Of a stretch of DNA of 12,893 nt, positions 5,609 through 12,893 are shown piece by piece. Location of the stretch: NCBI GenBank assembly GCA_964553405.1, contig CAZKLS010000079.1, positions 1 through 12,893 on the forward strand. Reading direction: 5' to 3'. The first letter of the stretch is position 1, and each line of letters begins with the position of its first letter. Position numbers and translations under genes: made by a program. The stretch comes from DATIRA01 sp964553405. Its GTDB lineage: Bacteria > Pseudomonadota > Gammaproteobacteria > Steroidobacterales > Steroidobacteraceae. The notes below the pieces were generated by a model that worked only from the letters and a program-made list of their open reading frames with translations, searched no databases and was not told the origin of the DNA.

Positions 5609-6217
5609 ATGAACAGCTTCGGCAGAGAATCGGGCCGTGCACGCAGGTTCACGATCGGCGCCGCCGCCGCGACCTTGCTGCTTCCCTGGGTCGCGGGCGC
5701 CGACGGAATGAAGGCCACCGCGGAGATGAAGGGCTGCGAGGATCCCCGCATCACCGGCACCGCGACGCTGGTCGAGCAGACGACGGCCGAGGGCATCAAG
5801 GAGGTCACCGTCGAGCTGAAGATGTCCGGACTGGCGGACGGCAAGCACGCGGTCCACATCCACGAATTCGGCAAGTGCGAGCCCTGCTCCGCGGCCGGCG
5901 GCCACCACGACCCGGGGCCTTTCGGGCAGTCGCGACCCGACTCGGCCGGCGACGAGACGCCCGCCAAGGACATCAACCATCCCTTCCACATGGGCGACCT
6001 GATCAACATCGAGGTCAAGGACGGCGTCGGTTACATGAAGCACACGACGAACCGCGTGACGCTCTCGCCCGGGCGGCTGGGCATTCTCGATGGGGACGGC
6101 AGCTCGTTCATCGTGCACTCGAAGATGGATACCTATTGCGACGCGGAATCCGACCTGAAGAAGGGTTGCGCCGGCGGCGCCCGCGACGCCTGCGGGATCA
6201 TCGTCGCCGTCAAGTAG
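5609..6217 (+). CDS. sodC: Periplasmic Cu/Zn superoxide dismutase family protein
   Basis: 202 residues. The N-terminus has a twin-arginine-like start (RARRFTIG, 11-17) and a hydrophobic segment ending at AGADG, so export to the periplasm is likely. The fold signature is clear: HIHEFGKC (83-90) with copper ligands His83 and His85, GGHH (97-100) with the bridging His at 99, HMGDL (127-131) with zinc ligands His127 and Asp130, IVHS with His170, and a C-terminal ACGIIV, the usual disulfide Cys and strand. Conserved Cys90 or Cys93 would pair with Cys195. The enzyme converts superoxide to peroxide and oxygen. The fourth zinc ligand (His71 of human SOD1, in KHG) is not in its expected place: the segment reads DPGPFGQSRP. 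The zinc loop is longer and His-rich (NHPFHMGDL), so His100 or His124 may substitute. The start is fixed by a GGGAGGG eight bases upstream. Confidence 0.87.
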   Translation: MNSFGRESGRARRFTIGAAAATLLLPWVAGADGMKATAEMKGCEDPRITGTATLVEQTTAEGIKEVTVELKMSGLADGKHAVHIHEFGKCEPCSAAGGHHDPGPFGQSRPDSAGDETPAKDINHPFHMGDLINIEVKDGVGYMKHTTNRVTLSPGRLGILDGDGSSFIVHSKMDTYCDAESDLKKGCAGGARDACGIIVAVK

Positions 6218-6241
6218 CCACCAGACGGCGGGATTCCAGTA

Positions 6242-8785
6242 ATCCGCACGCTGAAATTCCCGCCGCTCCCCGTCGTCGAGGCCCTGCCCGAACTGGGCAG
6301 GGCGCTCGCGACCCGTAATCGCGCGATCCTCGAGGCGCCGCCCGGCGCGGGCAAGAGCACGCTGGTCCCGCTTTCGCTGCTCGAGGGCGAATGGCGCGAG
6401 CGGCGACGCATCGTCGTGCTCGAGCCGCGCCGCGTCGCCGCCCGCGCGGTGGCACGTCGCATGGCGTGGCTGCTCGGCACGGAGGTCGGCGGACCGGTCG
6501 GGTACCGCACCAGGCTGGATACGCGGACCGGCCCGGACACGGTGGTCGAGGTCGTCACCGAAGGCGTGCTCACCAGGATGCTGCAGCACGATCCGGCGCT
6601 CGAGGGCGTAGCCTGCGTCGTCTTCGACGAATTCCACGAGCGCAGCCTGCAGGCCGACCTCGGGCTCGCGCTCTGCCTGGACGTGCAGCGGCACCTGCGC
6701 GAATCGCTGCGCCTGCTGCTGATGTCGGCGACGCTCGACAGCGGGGCGATCGCGCAGTTGCTCGGCGGGGCCCCGGTCGTTCGCTCCGCCGGGCGGATGT
6801 TCACGGTCGAGACCCGCCATGCACCGCCGCCCGGCCCGACTTCGCGCCCCGGCACGCTGGAGCGCTGGGCCGCGTCGGTGACGCTGCGCGCGGTCGCGGA
6901 GTTCCCCGGGGACGCGCTGGTCTTCATGCCCGGAGCTGCCGAGATCCGCCGCTGTCAGCGGTTGCTGCAGGAGTCTCCGTCGGTCTCGCAATCGAGGCTG
7001 CTGCCGTTGTTCGGTGACCTCACGGCCGAGGAACAGGACGCCGCGCTGCGCCCCGATCCCGAAGGCCGGCGCAAGATCGTCATCGCCACCAACATCGCCG
7101 AGACCAGCCTGACCATCGAGGGCGTGCGCATCGTCGTGGACAGCGGTCTCGAGCGGCGCTCGCGATTCGATCCGGTGAGCGGGATGAGCAGGCTCGAGAC
7201 GCTGCGGATCTCCAGGGCGTCGGCGGAGCAGCGTCGTGGACGCGCCGGCCGCACGGCGGAGGGTGTCTGCTTTCGGCTCTGGAGTGAATCGATGGAGGCG
7301 GCACTGCCGGCCCATTCGGCACCCGAGATCGCCGAGGCGGACCTCGCTCCACTGGCGCTGGACCTTGCCTGCTGGGGCTGCGTCGATCCGGCGCAGCTCA
7401 CCTGGCCCGACCCGCCGCCATCGGCCCACCTGGCACAGGCACGCGACCTGCTCGAGCGCCTCGAGGCCATCGACGGCCAGGGACGGATCACCAGCGTCGG
7501 CCGACAGATGGCCAGGCTCGGGCTGCACCCGCGCCTCGCGCACATGATGCTGCGGGCGCGCGAGCACGGGTCCGTCGAGGTCGCGAGCCTGCTGGCCGCG
7601 TTGCTCGGCGAGCGCGACATCCTGCGTACCGCCGGCGGTGAATCGAATCCGGACCTTCGTGAACGCCTGCAGCTGCTGCAGGGCGGGGCGCCTCCGCCGG
7701 GACTGCAGGCCGACCGCTCGGCGCTGCGACGGGTCCGCGAGTCCGCGGGCAGAATCGCGCGCGGCGCAGGCAGTCCGCGACAGCGGGTCCCGGGCGTCCC
7801 GGACGACGATGCTGCCGGGCTGCTGCTGGCCTACGCGTACCCGGATCGCATCGGGCGGGCCAGGACTCCAGGCAGCGGCCGCTACCTGCTGAGCGGTGGA
7901 CGGGGCGCCGCCTTCACGCAACCGACCGCGCTGGCGCGTCACGAGTTCATCGTCGCGGCCGAGCTCGATGCCGGAGACGACGAAGCCCGGATCCGGCTCG
8001 CGGCGCCGATCGCCCGTGACGACCTGGAGCGGCATTTCGCGGCGTCGATCGTCGAGCAGCGCAGCGTGTGCTGGGACCCGCGCACCGAAGCCGTGGCGGC
8101 CAGACGCCAGCGCAGGCTCGGGCAGGTGGTGCTCACCGACGAGCAGCTCAGCGATGCTGGCGAGGCGGAAATGCGCGCGGCGCTGCTCGCCGGCATCCGT
8201 GCGATGGGTCTCGGTTGCCTGCGCTGGAACGCGGCGGCGCTGCAGCTGCGGGCGCGACTCGACTTCGCACGTCGCCATGACCGGAAGAACCCCGAGTGCT
8301 GGCCGGATGTGTCGGACCGAGGGCTGCTCGGCGCGCTCGAGGACTGGCTCGGCCCCTGGCTCAGCGGGATCTCCCGGCGCGAGCAGCTCGCGAGGCTCGA
8401 TCCCGCCCCTGCGCTCGCGTCGCTGCTCGACTGGAAATGCGCCAGGCGTCTCGATGACTTCGCTCCGGCCTCGCTCACGGTACCGAGCGGCTCACGGATT
8501 TCGCTCGACTACTCGGGTGCCGCACCGATCCTCTCGGTGCGCCTGCAGGAGGTGTTCGGGATGAAGGAATCGCCGCGCATCGCGGACGGCCAGGTTGCCG
8601 TGACGCTGCAACTGCTCTCCCCCGCCCGGCGGCCGGTGCAGCTGACCTGCGACCTGGCGAGCTTCTGGTCGCAGGGCTACGCCGACGTCAGGAAGGAACT
8701 GCGGGGCCGGTACGCGAAGCACTACTGGCCCGAGGATCCACTCACCGCGACACCGACGCGGCGCGTGCGCCCCCCGGACCGCTAG
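6242..8785 (+). CDS. hrpB: ATP-dependent helicase HrpB, non-canonical start codon
   Basis: About 847 residues, usual for HrpB, a DEAH-like superfamily 2 helicase. Motifs in order, numbered from 6242: Walker A APPGAGKST (32-40), LEPRRVAARA (60-69), DEFH (129-132), SAT (162-164), TNIAETSLTI (283-292), QRRGRAGR (330-337), then a helicase-associated region and the HrpB-specific C-terminus to SFWSQGYADVRKELRGRY and KHYWPEDP. HrpB is a predicted RNA/DNA helicase, cytoplasmic, with an unclear physiological role. The Walker A segment lies upstream of the first GTG (6416), so that GTG cannot be the true start. The frame is open back to the sodC stop (TAG, 6215-6217) and has no ATG, GTG or TTG. An ATC at 6242 starts a natural HrpB N-terminus (RTLKFPPLPVVEALPEL); ATT at 6233 and CTG at 6251 are alternatives. 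It lies in the same frame just after sodC. Confidence 0.88.
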   Translation: MRTLKFPPLPVVEALPELGRALATRNRAILEAPPGAGKSTLVPLSLLEGEWRERRRIVVLEPRRVAARAVARRMAWLLGTEVGGPVGYRTRLDTRTGPDTVVEVVTEGVLTRMLQHDPALEGVACVVFDEFHERSLQADLGLALCLDVQRHLRESLRLLLMSATLDSGAIAQLLGGAPVVRSAGRMFTVETRHAPPPGPTSRPGTLERWAASVTLRAVAEFPGDALVFMPGAAEIRRCQRLLQESPSVSQSRLLPLFGDLTAEEQDAALRPDPEGRRKIVIATNIAETSLTIEGVRIVVDSGLERRSRFDPVSGMSRLETLRISRASAEQRRGRAGRTAEGVCFRLWSESMEAALPAHSAPEIAEADLAPLALDLACWGCVDPAQLTWPDPPPSAHLAQARDLLERLEAIDGQGRITSVGRQMARLGLHPRLAHMMLRAREHGSVEVASLLAALLGERDILRTAGGESNPDLRERLQLLQGGAPPPGLQADRSALRRVRESAGRIARGAGSPRQRVPGVPDDDAAGLLLAYAYPDRIGRARTPGSGRYLLSGGRGAAFTQPTALARHEFIVAAELDAGDDEARIRLAAPIARDDLERHFAASIVEQRSVCWDPRTEAVAARRQRRLGQVVLTDEQLSDAGEAEMRAALLAGIRAMGLGCLRWNAAALQLRARLDFARRHDRKNPECWPDVSDRGLLGALEDWLGPWLSGISRREQLARLDPAPALASLLDWKCARRLDDFAPASLTVPSGSRISLDYSGAAPILSVRLQEVFGMKESPRIADGQVAVTLQLLSPARRPVQLTCDLASFWSQGYADVRKELRGRYAKHYWPEDPLTATPTRRVRPPDR

Positions 8786-8876
8786 CGCCGCGGCCCCACC
8801 CAACGCCGCAGGGCACGAGTGCCAGGCTGCGGGCCGGCCGTTCACGAGCGGCGCCGCGATGCCCTAGACTCCGCGC
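8786..8876 (+). promoter_or_regulatory. hrpB-nlpC gap with predicted leaderless promoter
   Basis: TTCACG (8841-8846) and TAGACT (8865-8870) are separated by 18 bases and resemble -35 and -10 boxes. The base seven positions after the -10 is A8877, the first base of the lipoprotein ATG, so the mRNA would have no leader. No Shine-Dalgarno precedes that ATG, which agrees. A short GGCAC/GTGCC palindrome (8812-8823) lies upstream; it lacks a T-run and is not a clear terminator. Confidence 0.5.
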
Positions 8877-9371
8877 ATGCGTGTCGCGTTCCGCACAGCC
8901 GGCGGCCGTCGCTGCCGCCTCGCAGGCACCTGGCTCGCGCTGCTGGTGCTGCTGACCGCCTGTGCGCCATTTCGCGCGGACCGGCCGTACGGCCAGGCGG
9001 ACCCGGGCGCGGAGATCGCGCGCACTGCCGAGTCCTTCGTCGGCGCGCCCTACCGCTATGGCGGCTCCGGCCCGGAAGCGTTCGACTGCAGCGGCCTGGT
9101 GTATTTCGTCCACCGTCGCCACGGCATCGAAGTGCCGCGCACCGCGGCGCAGCAGTACGACGCCGCCACGCCGGTACGGCCGCGGGAGCTGCGCCCGGGG
9201 GACCTGGTGTTCTTCCGCCTGCAGGGGCGCAAGGTGAGCCACGTGGGAATCTACGCCGGGGGCGACCGCTTCGTGCACGCGCCGCAGAGCGGTGGCCACG
9301 TTCGCGTCGCGAGCCTCGACGAGGACTATTTCCGGCGCAGCTTCGCCGGTGCCGGCCGGTTCCTGCCCTAG
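8877..9371 (+). CDS. NlpC/P60 family lipoprotein, probable peptidoglycan endopeptidase
   Basis: 164 residues. A positively charged N-terminus, a hydrophobic run (18-27) and the lipobox LLTAC with Cys29 give a lipoprotein signal; the mature protein should sit in the outer or inner membrane facing the periplasm. The NlpC/P60 domain spans about 45-162. Catalytic residues are Cys71 in FDCSGLV, His122 in VSHVGIY and a third polar residue at His134 in FVHAP, the classic C-H-H layout. RYGGSGP (60-66) and LRPGDLVFF (105-113) are standard family phrases. Relatives such as Spr/MepS and NlpC cut peptide cross-links or stems in peptidoglycan and help cell wall growth or remodelling. The domain is intact and the length is normal for a single-domain member. 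It stands alone on its strand between hrpB and the convergent exonuclease gene. Confidence 0.9.
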   Translation: MRVAFRTAGGRRCRLAGTWLALLVLLTACAPFRADRPYGQADPGAEIARTAESFVGAPYRYGGSGPEAFDCSGLVYFVHRRHGIEVPRTAAQQYDAATPVRPRELRPGDLVFFRLQGRKVSHVGIYAGGDRFVHAPQSGGHVRVASLDEDYFRRSFAGAGRFLP

Positions 9372-9383
9372 GCGAAGCCCTGT

Positions 9384-9977
9384 TCAGCTGCCGCCGTAAT
9401 TGAGCGCCATGTAGGCCATCGCGACCGACATCGCGTCGCCGAGCGCGGTATGCCGCCCCGTCACCGGCACGCCGAGGTCGGCGAGGATCTCGTCGAGCGC
9501 CTTCGCCGGCGCGTGGTCGGGATTCCGCCGCATGGCCCGGCGTCGGTAGATGTCGCGCAGGTCGAAACGCACCGCGTCGAACCCCTCGTGACCGCCCTCG
9601 CGCAGCGCGCGATCGAGCATCGCGCAGTCGAAATTGACGCAGTAGCCGATCACCGGACGGTCGCCGAGCCAGTCGACGAACTCCGACGCAGCGCGTCCGG
9701 CCGTCATGCCGCCGGCGACGTCGGCAGGACGCAGGCGGTGGTACTTCACCGCCTCGTGATCGACCGGCGCGTCGCTGCGGACGGTGCAGCTGAAGCTTTC
9801 GCTGGTCACGATCCGCCGCTCTCGGATCGGGACCGCGCCGATCGCGAGGATCTCGGCGCTCTTCACGTCCAGGCTGCTGGTCTCGAGGTCGAAGGCCACC
9901 AGCTCCCGGTCGCCGGGAGCGGCCGGCGTCCGCAGGCTGCGCAGGACTCCCTTCAGGCGTCGGGCGAGAGCGGGCAT
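9384..9977 (-). CDS. DnaQ-like 3'-5' exonuclease (DEDDh family)
   Basis: 197 residues from the ATG at 9977; the longer frame overlaps the DUF294 gene and is not used. The exonuclease domain covers about 25-190. Motif I is VAFDLETSSLD (28-37) with Asp30 and Glu32, motif II has Asp117 in NFDCAML, and motif III is GRHTALGDAMSVA with His176 and Asp181, giving the DEDDh set that binds two metal ions. It resembles the DNA polymerase III epsilon subunit but is shorter at the C-terminus than DnaQ and lacks a clear polymerase-binding tail. Genes of this type are often found just after a cNMP/CBS/DUF294 gene and near acetate or Na+/solute symporters, as here; the start lies 13 bases beyond the DUF294 stop. 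Its substrate in that setting is not known; a small RNA or DNA oligonucleotide is possible. Confidence 0.87.
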   Translation of the reverse strand: MPALARRLKGVLRSLRTPAAPGDRELVAFDLETSSLDVKSAEILAIGAVPIRERRIVTSESFSCTVRSDAPVDHEAVKYHRLRPADVAGGMTAGRAASEFVDWLGDRPVIGYCVNFDCAMLDRALREGGHEGFDAVRFDLRDIYRRRAMRRNPDHAPAKALDEILADLGVPVTGRHTALGDAMSVAMAYMALNYGGS

Positions 9978-9990
9978 GACCTGCTGCCGC

Positions 9991-11814
9991 CTACATGCCG
10001 CGGTGATACCGCGCCGACAGGAAGGACTGGAATTCGCGAACCACGCCCAGCGCGTCCCGCAGCAGGTCGCGGTCGAGGCGCCGCAGGTTCGCGAACTGCA
10101 CGCGGTTCGTCGGTACTTCACCCTCGCGCAGTTCCTGCAGCTGCTGGCCGAGCCGCAGCCGCAGCATGATCCCGTAGGACTGCCGCAGGTTGGTTCCGAG
10201 CGACCGGCTCAGGATGCCGCGCTCGATCAGTGCATCGATGCGCTCGAAGGTGGAGGTGACGCGCAGGCCCTGCTCCGCGGCCAGCGTTCGAACGCCGTGC
10301 ACGACCGGGAAGATGCCGCCTTTCTTCAGGTCGACGGGCGACTCGCGTCCGATCAGCCCGCCGAGGAACCGTAGCGGGGTCTGGAACTCGAGCGCCGGCG
10401 TGATGAAGTGATGCAGCCACAGCTCGTTGCGGGCCAGCGCGAACAGGGCCTCGCGCACCGGCTCGAACAGGCGGGCGTCGCCCCCCACCACGCGCGCATC
10501 GAACATGATCGCGGCGCGCATCTGCGCCTCGGGCGAGTCGTCGCCGGAGATCCGACGCACGCTTTTCAACCATCGCTCGCCGTCGCCGCGCCACTTCGGG
10601 TTGGAGACCATCACGCCACCCGGGCAGGGCGGATAGCCCATCGCCGCGAGGCCCTCGCTGAACGCCTGCGCCCCGCCGGCCACCGCCTCGTCCGTGATGC
10701 CCGGGCCGAGCACCAGCGCGTTGTCCTGGTCGGTCTTCAGCAGCTGCTCGCCCCGGCCCTCGCTGCCGAGCACCAGCAGGCAGATCGAGTCGCGCAGCGG
10801 CTCGTCGAACGAGAACTCGAACAGCCGCTTCAGCAGGCGCTGGTTCAGCGCACTCACGAGGTCCGCCAGGTACTCCATCTTCGCGCCGGTCGCATGCAGC
10901 GTCCCGACCAGCCGGTTCACCTGGCGGGCCGCGTTCGCCAGTTCCTCGCGGCTCGAGGCGCGCGAGACCTGCAGCCCGATCACGTGCGAATGGCTCGAGT
11001 AGTGGCTCAGCAGCTCGGCGAGGCCCAGCGTGCCCTTCAGCTCTTCCTCGTCCAGCACCGCGATCCGCTCGATGCCGCGGCGGGTCATCACCACCAGCGC
11101 CTGGAACAACGGCTCGCTGACGTCACAGCCGACCACGGGGCGGCTCGCGATGCTGCCCACGGGCTGCTCGAGGCCCCGCTGTCCGAGCGCGATGGCTTCG
11201 AGCAGGTCGGTGCGGGTCACGATTCCGCGTCCGGCCGGCCCCTCGACGAACACGCAGTCGACCTTCTGCTCCCGCATGCGCCGCGTGGCCTCGTCCAGGC
11301 GGCAGTCCTCGGGCACGCGGACTGCCTCGCCCAGCAGCGCATCGCCGACCCGGGTCAGCATCATCTCGGCCAGGTCCGAGCTGCCCGCGGATTCGTCCGC
11401 CTCCATGCTGCGCTTGGCGAAGGACTCGAGGAAGTAGGCGGCGAAGCGTCCGTTGTCGGAGACCGCCGAGCGGAAGGCCTCGGCCGGGATGGTCCAGGCG
11501 AGCGTGTCCTCGTCCGTCTCGTAGGTATAGCGTGCCCGGCCGGTCAGCGACGCGGTCGTGCCGAACACGTCGTGGGGCCCGAACTCGGCGAATACGCGGT
11601 CGCTGTCGTCGCCGACCTCGAAGGCCGTGACTCCGCCTTTCATGATCACGTACACGGCGCGCGAGGGCCCGCCCGCCTCCAGCACCGTCGTGCCCTTCGG
11701 GATGAACTCGATGTCCATGCTGGCGCCGAGTTGTCTGGCCTGCCCGGCGGTGAGCAGGTTGAAGGGCGGCGTGTTGAAGTCGAATTCCTGGTCGTGCCTG
11801 CTCACGCTGCTCAC
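9991..11814 (-). CDS. cNMP-binding/CBS/DUF294 nucleotidyltransferase-like signalling protein
   Basis: 607 residues from a GTG at 11814. A second GTG at 11805, preceded by an AGGTGA-like ribosome site, is an equally good start and gives 604. Domains in order: a cyclic-nucleotide-binding-type beta barrel (about 18-130, e.g. IMKGGVTAFEV), two CBS repeats (about 155-270, ending in GRGIVTRTDL and GTLGLAELL), a DUF294 nucleotidyltransferase-like domain (about 290-440) with GSEGRGEQLLKTDQDNALV (350-368, Asp362 and Asp364), and a helical substrate-binding-like C-terminal domain (about 450-607). The layout matches regulators next to sodium:solute symporters and acetate-use genes in many Proteobacteria. 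It may sense nucleotides and modify or control a partner; no enzymatic reaction is proven for the family. It sits between the symporter and the exonuclease genes, with an intrinsic terminator just upstream of its start. Confidence 0.9.
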   Translation of the reverse strand: MSSVSRHDQEFDFNTPPFNLLTAGQARQLGASMDIEFIPKGTTVLEAGGPSRAVYVIMKGGVTAFEVGDDSDRVFAEFGPHDVFGTTASLTGRARYTYETDEDTLAWTIPAEAFRSAVSDNGRFAAYFLESFAKRSMEADESAGSSDLAEMMLTRVGDALLGEAVRVPEDCRLDEATRRMREQKVDCVFVEGPAGRGIVTRTDLLEAIALGQRGLEQPVGSIASRPVVGCDVSEPLFQALVVMTRRGIERIAVLDEEELKGTLGLAELLSHYSSHSHVIGLQVSRASSREELANAARQVNRLVGTLHATGAKMEYLADLVSALNQRLLKRLFEFSFDEPLRDSICLLVLGSEGRGEQLLKTDQDNALVLGPGITDEAVAGGAQAFSEGLAAMGYPPCPGGVMVSNPKWRGDGERWLKSVRRISGDDSPEAQMRAAIMFDARVVGGDARLFEPVREALFALARNELWLHHFITPALEFQTPLRFLGGLIGRESPVDLKKGGIFPVVHGVRTLAAEQGLRVTSTFERIDALIERGILSRSLGTNLRQSYGIMLRLRLGQQLQELREGEVPTNRVQFANLRRLDRDLLRDALGVVREFQSFLSARYHRGM

Positions 11815-11825
11815 CTGTCGCGTGG

Positions 11826-11857
11826 AAAAAAACGGGGCGGCCCCTGAGGACCGCCCC
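11826..11857 (-). terminator. Rho-independent terminator after the symporter gene
   Basis: On the - strand, GGGGCGG (11857-11851) and CCGCCCC (11840-11834) form a 7-bp all-G/C stem with a further inner CC/GG pairing. Directly after it come one base and seven Ts (11832-11826). This is a textbook intrinsic terminator about 20 bases after the symporter stop at 11880. Its T-run ends 11 bases before the GTG of the DUF294 gene, so little room remains for a separate promoter after it. Confidence 0.75.
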
Positions 11858-11879
11858 GGATTTCAAGCCAGCGACCCGG

Positions 11880-12893
11880 TCAGTGGTGGGTCGCCGCACC
11901 TGCACCGCGCGGGACGCGGATGTCCTCGACGAGGTGCTGGATGTGCTCCGGCGGCGGTGCCGTCAGGTGGCTCACCGCATAGGTCACGATGAAGTTTAGC
12001 AACATGCCGATGAAGCCGATGCCTTCCGGCGAGATGCCCCAGAGCCAGTTCTCCGCGGTATTGGCGGTGGGGTTGATGAACTTGAAGTAGATGATGTAGG
12101 ACGCCGTGAAGACGATACCCACGATCATGCCGGCCATCGCGCCCTGCTTGTTCGCGCGCTTGTCGAAGATCCCGAGGAAGATCGCCGGGAAGAACGACGA
12201 GGCCGCCAGACCGAACGCGAAGGCCACCACCTGCGCGACGAATGCCGGCGGATAGATGCCCAGCAGTCCCGCGATCACGACCGCCACCGCGGCCGCGAGG
12301 CGCGCGAACAGCAACTCCTGTTTCTCGGTGATGTTCGGCATCACGACCTTCTTCAGCAGGTCGTGCGAAATGGCGGACGAAATCACCAGCAGCAGTCCGG
12401 CCGCGGTCGAGAGCGCCGCCGCGAGGCCGCCGGCCGCCACCAGCGCGATGACCCAGGCCGGGAGGTTCGCGATCTCGGGGTTCGCCAGCACCATGATGTC
12501 GCGGTCGATCGTCATCTCGTTCGCGTCACCCTTGGCGTAGTACATCCGTCCGTCGCCGTTCTTGTCCTCCCACTTGATCAGGCCGGTCTTCTCCCAGTTC
12601 TTGATCCAGCTCGGGGCCTCGCTGTAGAGCGCGCCCGCGCCGTCCTTGCCGTTGATCGTGTCGATCATGTTGTAGCGCGCGAACGCCGCCACCGCCGGGG
12701 CCGTCGTGTAGAGGATGGCGATGAACAGCAGCGCCCAGCCGGCCGACTTGCGCGCGTCGCGCACCTTCGGCACGGTGAAGAAGCGCACGATCACGTGCGG
12801 CAGGCCGGCCGTGCCGACCATCAGCGCCGCGGTGATGCAGAACACGTCGATCATGCCCTTGGTGCCGTCGGTGTAGGCGTTGAAGCCCAGCTC
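11880..12893 (-). CDS. Sodium:solute symporter large subunit, VC_2705 type, C-terminal part only
   Basis: The gene starts outside the window to the right; 337 residues are visible up to the TGA at 11882-11880. Several hydrophobic helices are present, including the TAALMVGTAGLPHVIVRFFTVP segment, LPAWVIALVAAGGLAAALSTAAGLLLVISSAIS and a C-terminal FIGMLLNFIVTYAVSHL. The G-L-P-H-V-I-V-R-F and A-A-L-S-T-A-x-G-L-L patterns are typical of the Na+/solute symporter (SSS) family. A polar loop (SEAPSWIKNW to EDKNGDGRMYY) between helices and the neighbouring DUF294 and exonuclease genes agree with the VC_2705 subfamily, whose members pair with a small DUF4212 subunit. Such carriers move a small organic acid such as acetate with Na+. 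The small subunit would lie to the right, outside the window. The mature C-terminus is short, ending in HH. Confidence 0.88.
   Translation of the reverse strand, partial: ELGFNAYTDGTKGMIDVFCITAALMVGTAGLPHVIVRFFTVPKVRDARKSAGWALLFIAILYTTAPAVAAFARYNMIDTINGKDGAGALYSEAPSWIKNWEKTGLIKWEDKNGDGRMYYAKGDANEMTIDRDIMVLANPEIANLPAWVIALVAAGGLAAALSTAAGLLLVISSAISHDLLKKVVMPNITEKQELLFARLAAAVAVVIAGLLGIYPPAFVAQVVAFAFGLAASSFFPAIFLGIFDKRANKQGAMAGMIVGIVFTASYIIYFKFINPTANTAENWLWGISPEGIGFIGMLLNFIVTYAVSHLTAPPPEHIQHLVEDIRVPRGAGAATHH

Noticed and set aside
4997..8278. A 1093-codon open frame on the - strand, ending with the DUF456 protein
   Set aside because: Only the last 161 codons read as a protein (DUF456 with its own ribosome site). 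The rest is Arg/Gln/Ala-rich antisense of sodC and hrpB, as expected from high GC at third positions in long genes.
8812..8823. GGCAC/GTGCC palindrome as a terminator of hrpB
   Set aside because: The stem is 4-5 bp with almost no loop and no T-run follows.
10408..11847. A 479-codon + strand frame opposite the DUF294 gene
   Set aside because: It is His/Gln/Arg-rich with no domain, no signal and no ribosome site, and mirrors the clearly real DUF294 protein on the other strand.
12577..12608. EF-hand-like EDKNGDGR loop in the symporter as a new calcium site
   Set aside because: The 12-residue loop lacks the acidic residue at position 12, and the polar loop is, to my knowledge, a usual feature of this symporter subfamily.

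Overview
The window is high-GC, tightly packed bacterial DNA (roughly two thirds G+C by eye). It carries an HrpB-type helicase, a DnaQ-like exonuclease, a VC_2705-type sodium:solute symporter and a periplasmic Cu/Zn superoxide dismutase. This mix points to a high-GC Gammaproteobacterium or close relative; the species cannot be named from the sequence. No tRNA, rRNA, CRISPR array, integrase, transposase or insertion sequence was seen. No stretch longer than about 130 bases lacks a gene.

Region 1 (2-2044, + strand) is the notable part: a compact operon for a bacterial ubiquitin-like conjugation pathway. It runs E1-like activating enzyme (5' part outside the window), a ubiquitin-like modifier, an E2-like conjugating enzyme, then a JAMM/JAB isopeptidase. 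The E2 has a eukaryote-like HPN-x7-Cys active site and a C-terminal zinc ribbon. The JAB protein has an intact metal-binding motif. The modifier ends naturally in Ala-Gly. Together these are a complete activate-conjugate-remove cycle. Related operons (BIL, Bub, and the E1/E2/JAB modules of type II CBASS) are antiphage systems, but the gene order and the domain additions here differ from bilABCD as I know it.

Region 2 (2059-5482) holds housekeeping or hypothetical genes. A membrane-anchored alpha/beta hydrolase lies on the - strand, convergent with the Ubl operon. Divergent from it are a CBS-pair protein and a helix-hairpin-helix protein resembling the N-terminal part of PolX, probably co-transcribed. 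A DUF456 membrane protein lies on the - strand.

Region 3 (5537-9371, + strand) has a Cu/Zn superoxide dismutase behind a good sigma-70-like promoter. Immediately after it comes the ATP-dependent helicase hrpB, which has no ATG, GTG or TTG upstream of its Walker A motif. Then comes an NlpC/P60 lipoprotein that appears to be expressed from a leaderless transcript.

Region 4 (9384-12893, - strand) is a recognised gene set: the large subunit of a VC_2705-type Na+/solute symporter (incomplete, 5' end outside), a cNMP/CBS/DUF294 signalling protein and a DnaQ-like 3'-5' exonuclease. A strong intrinsic terminator separates the symporter from the DUF294 gene.
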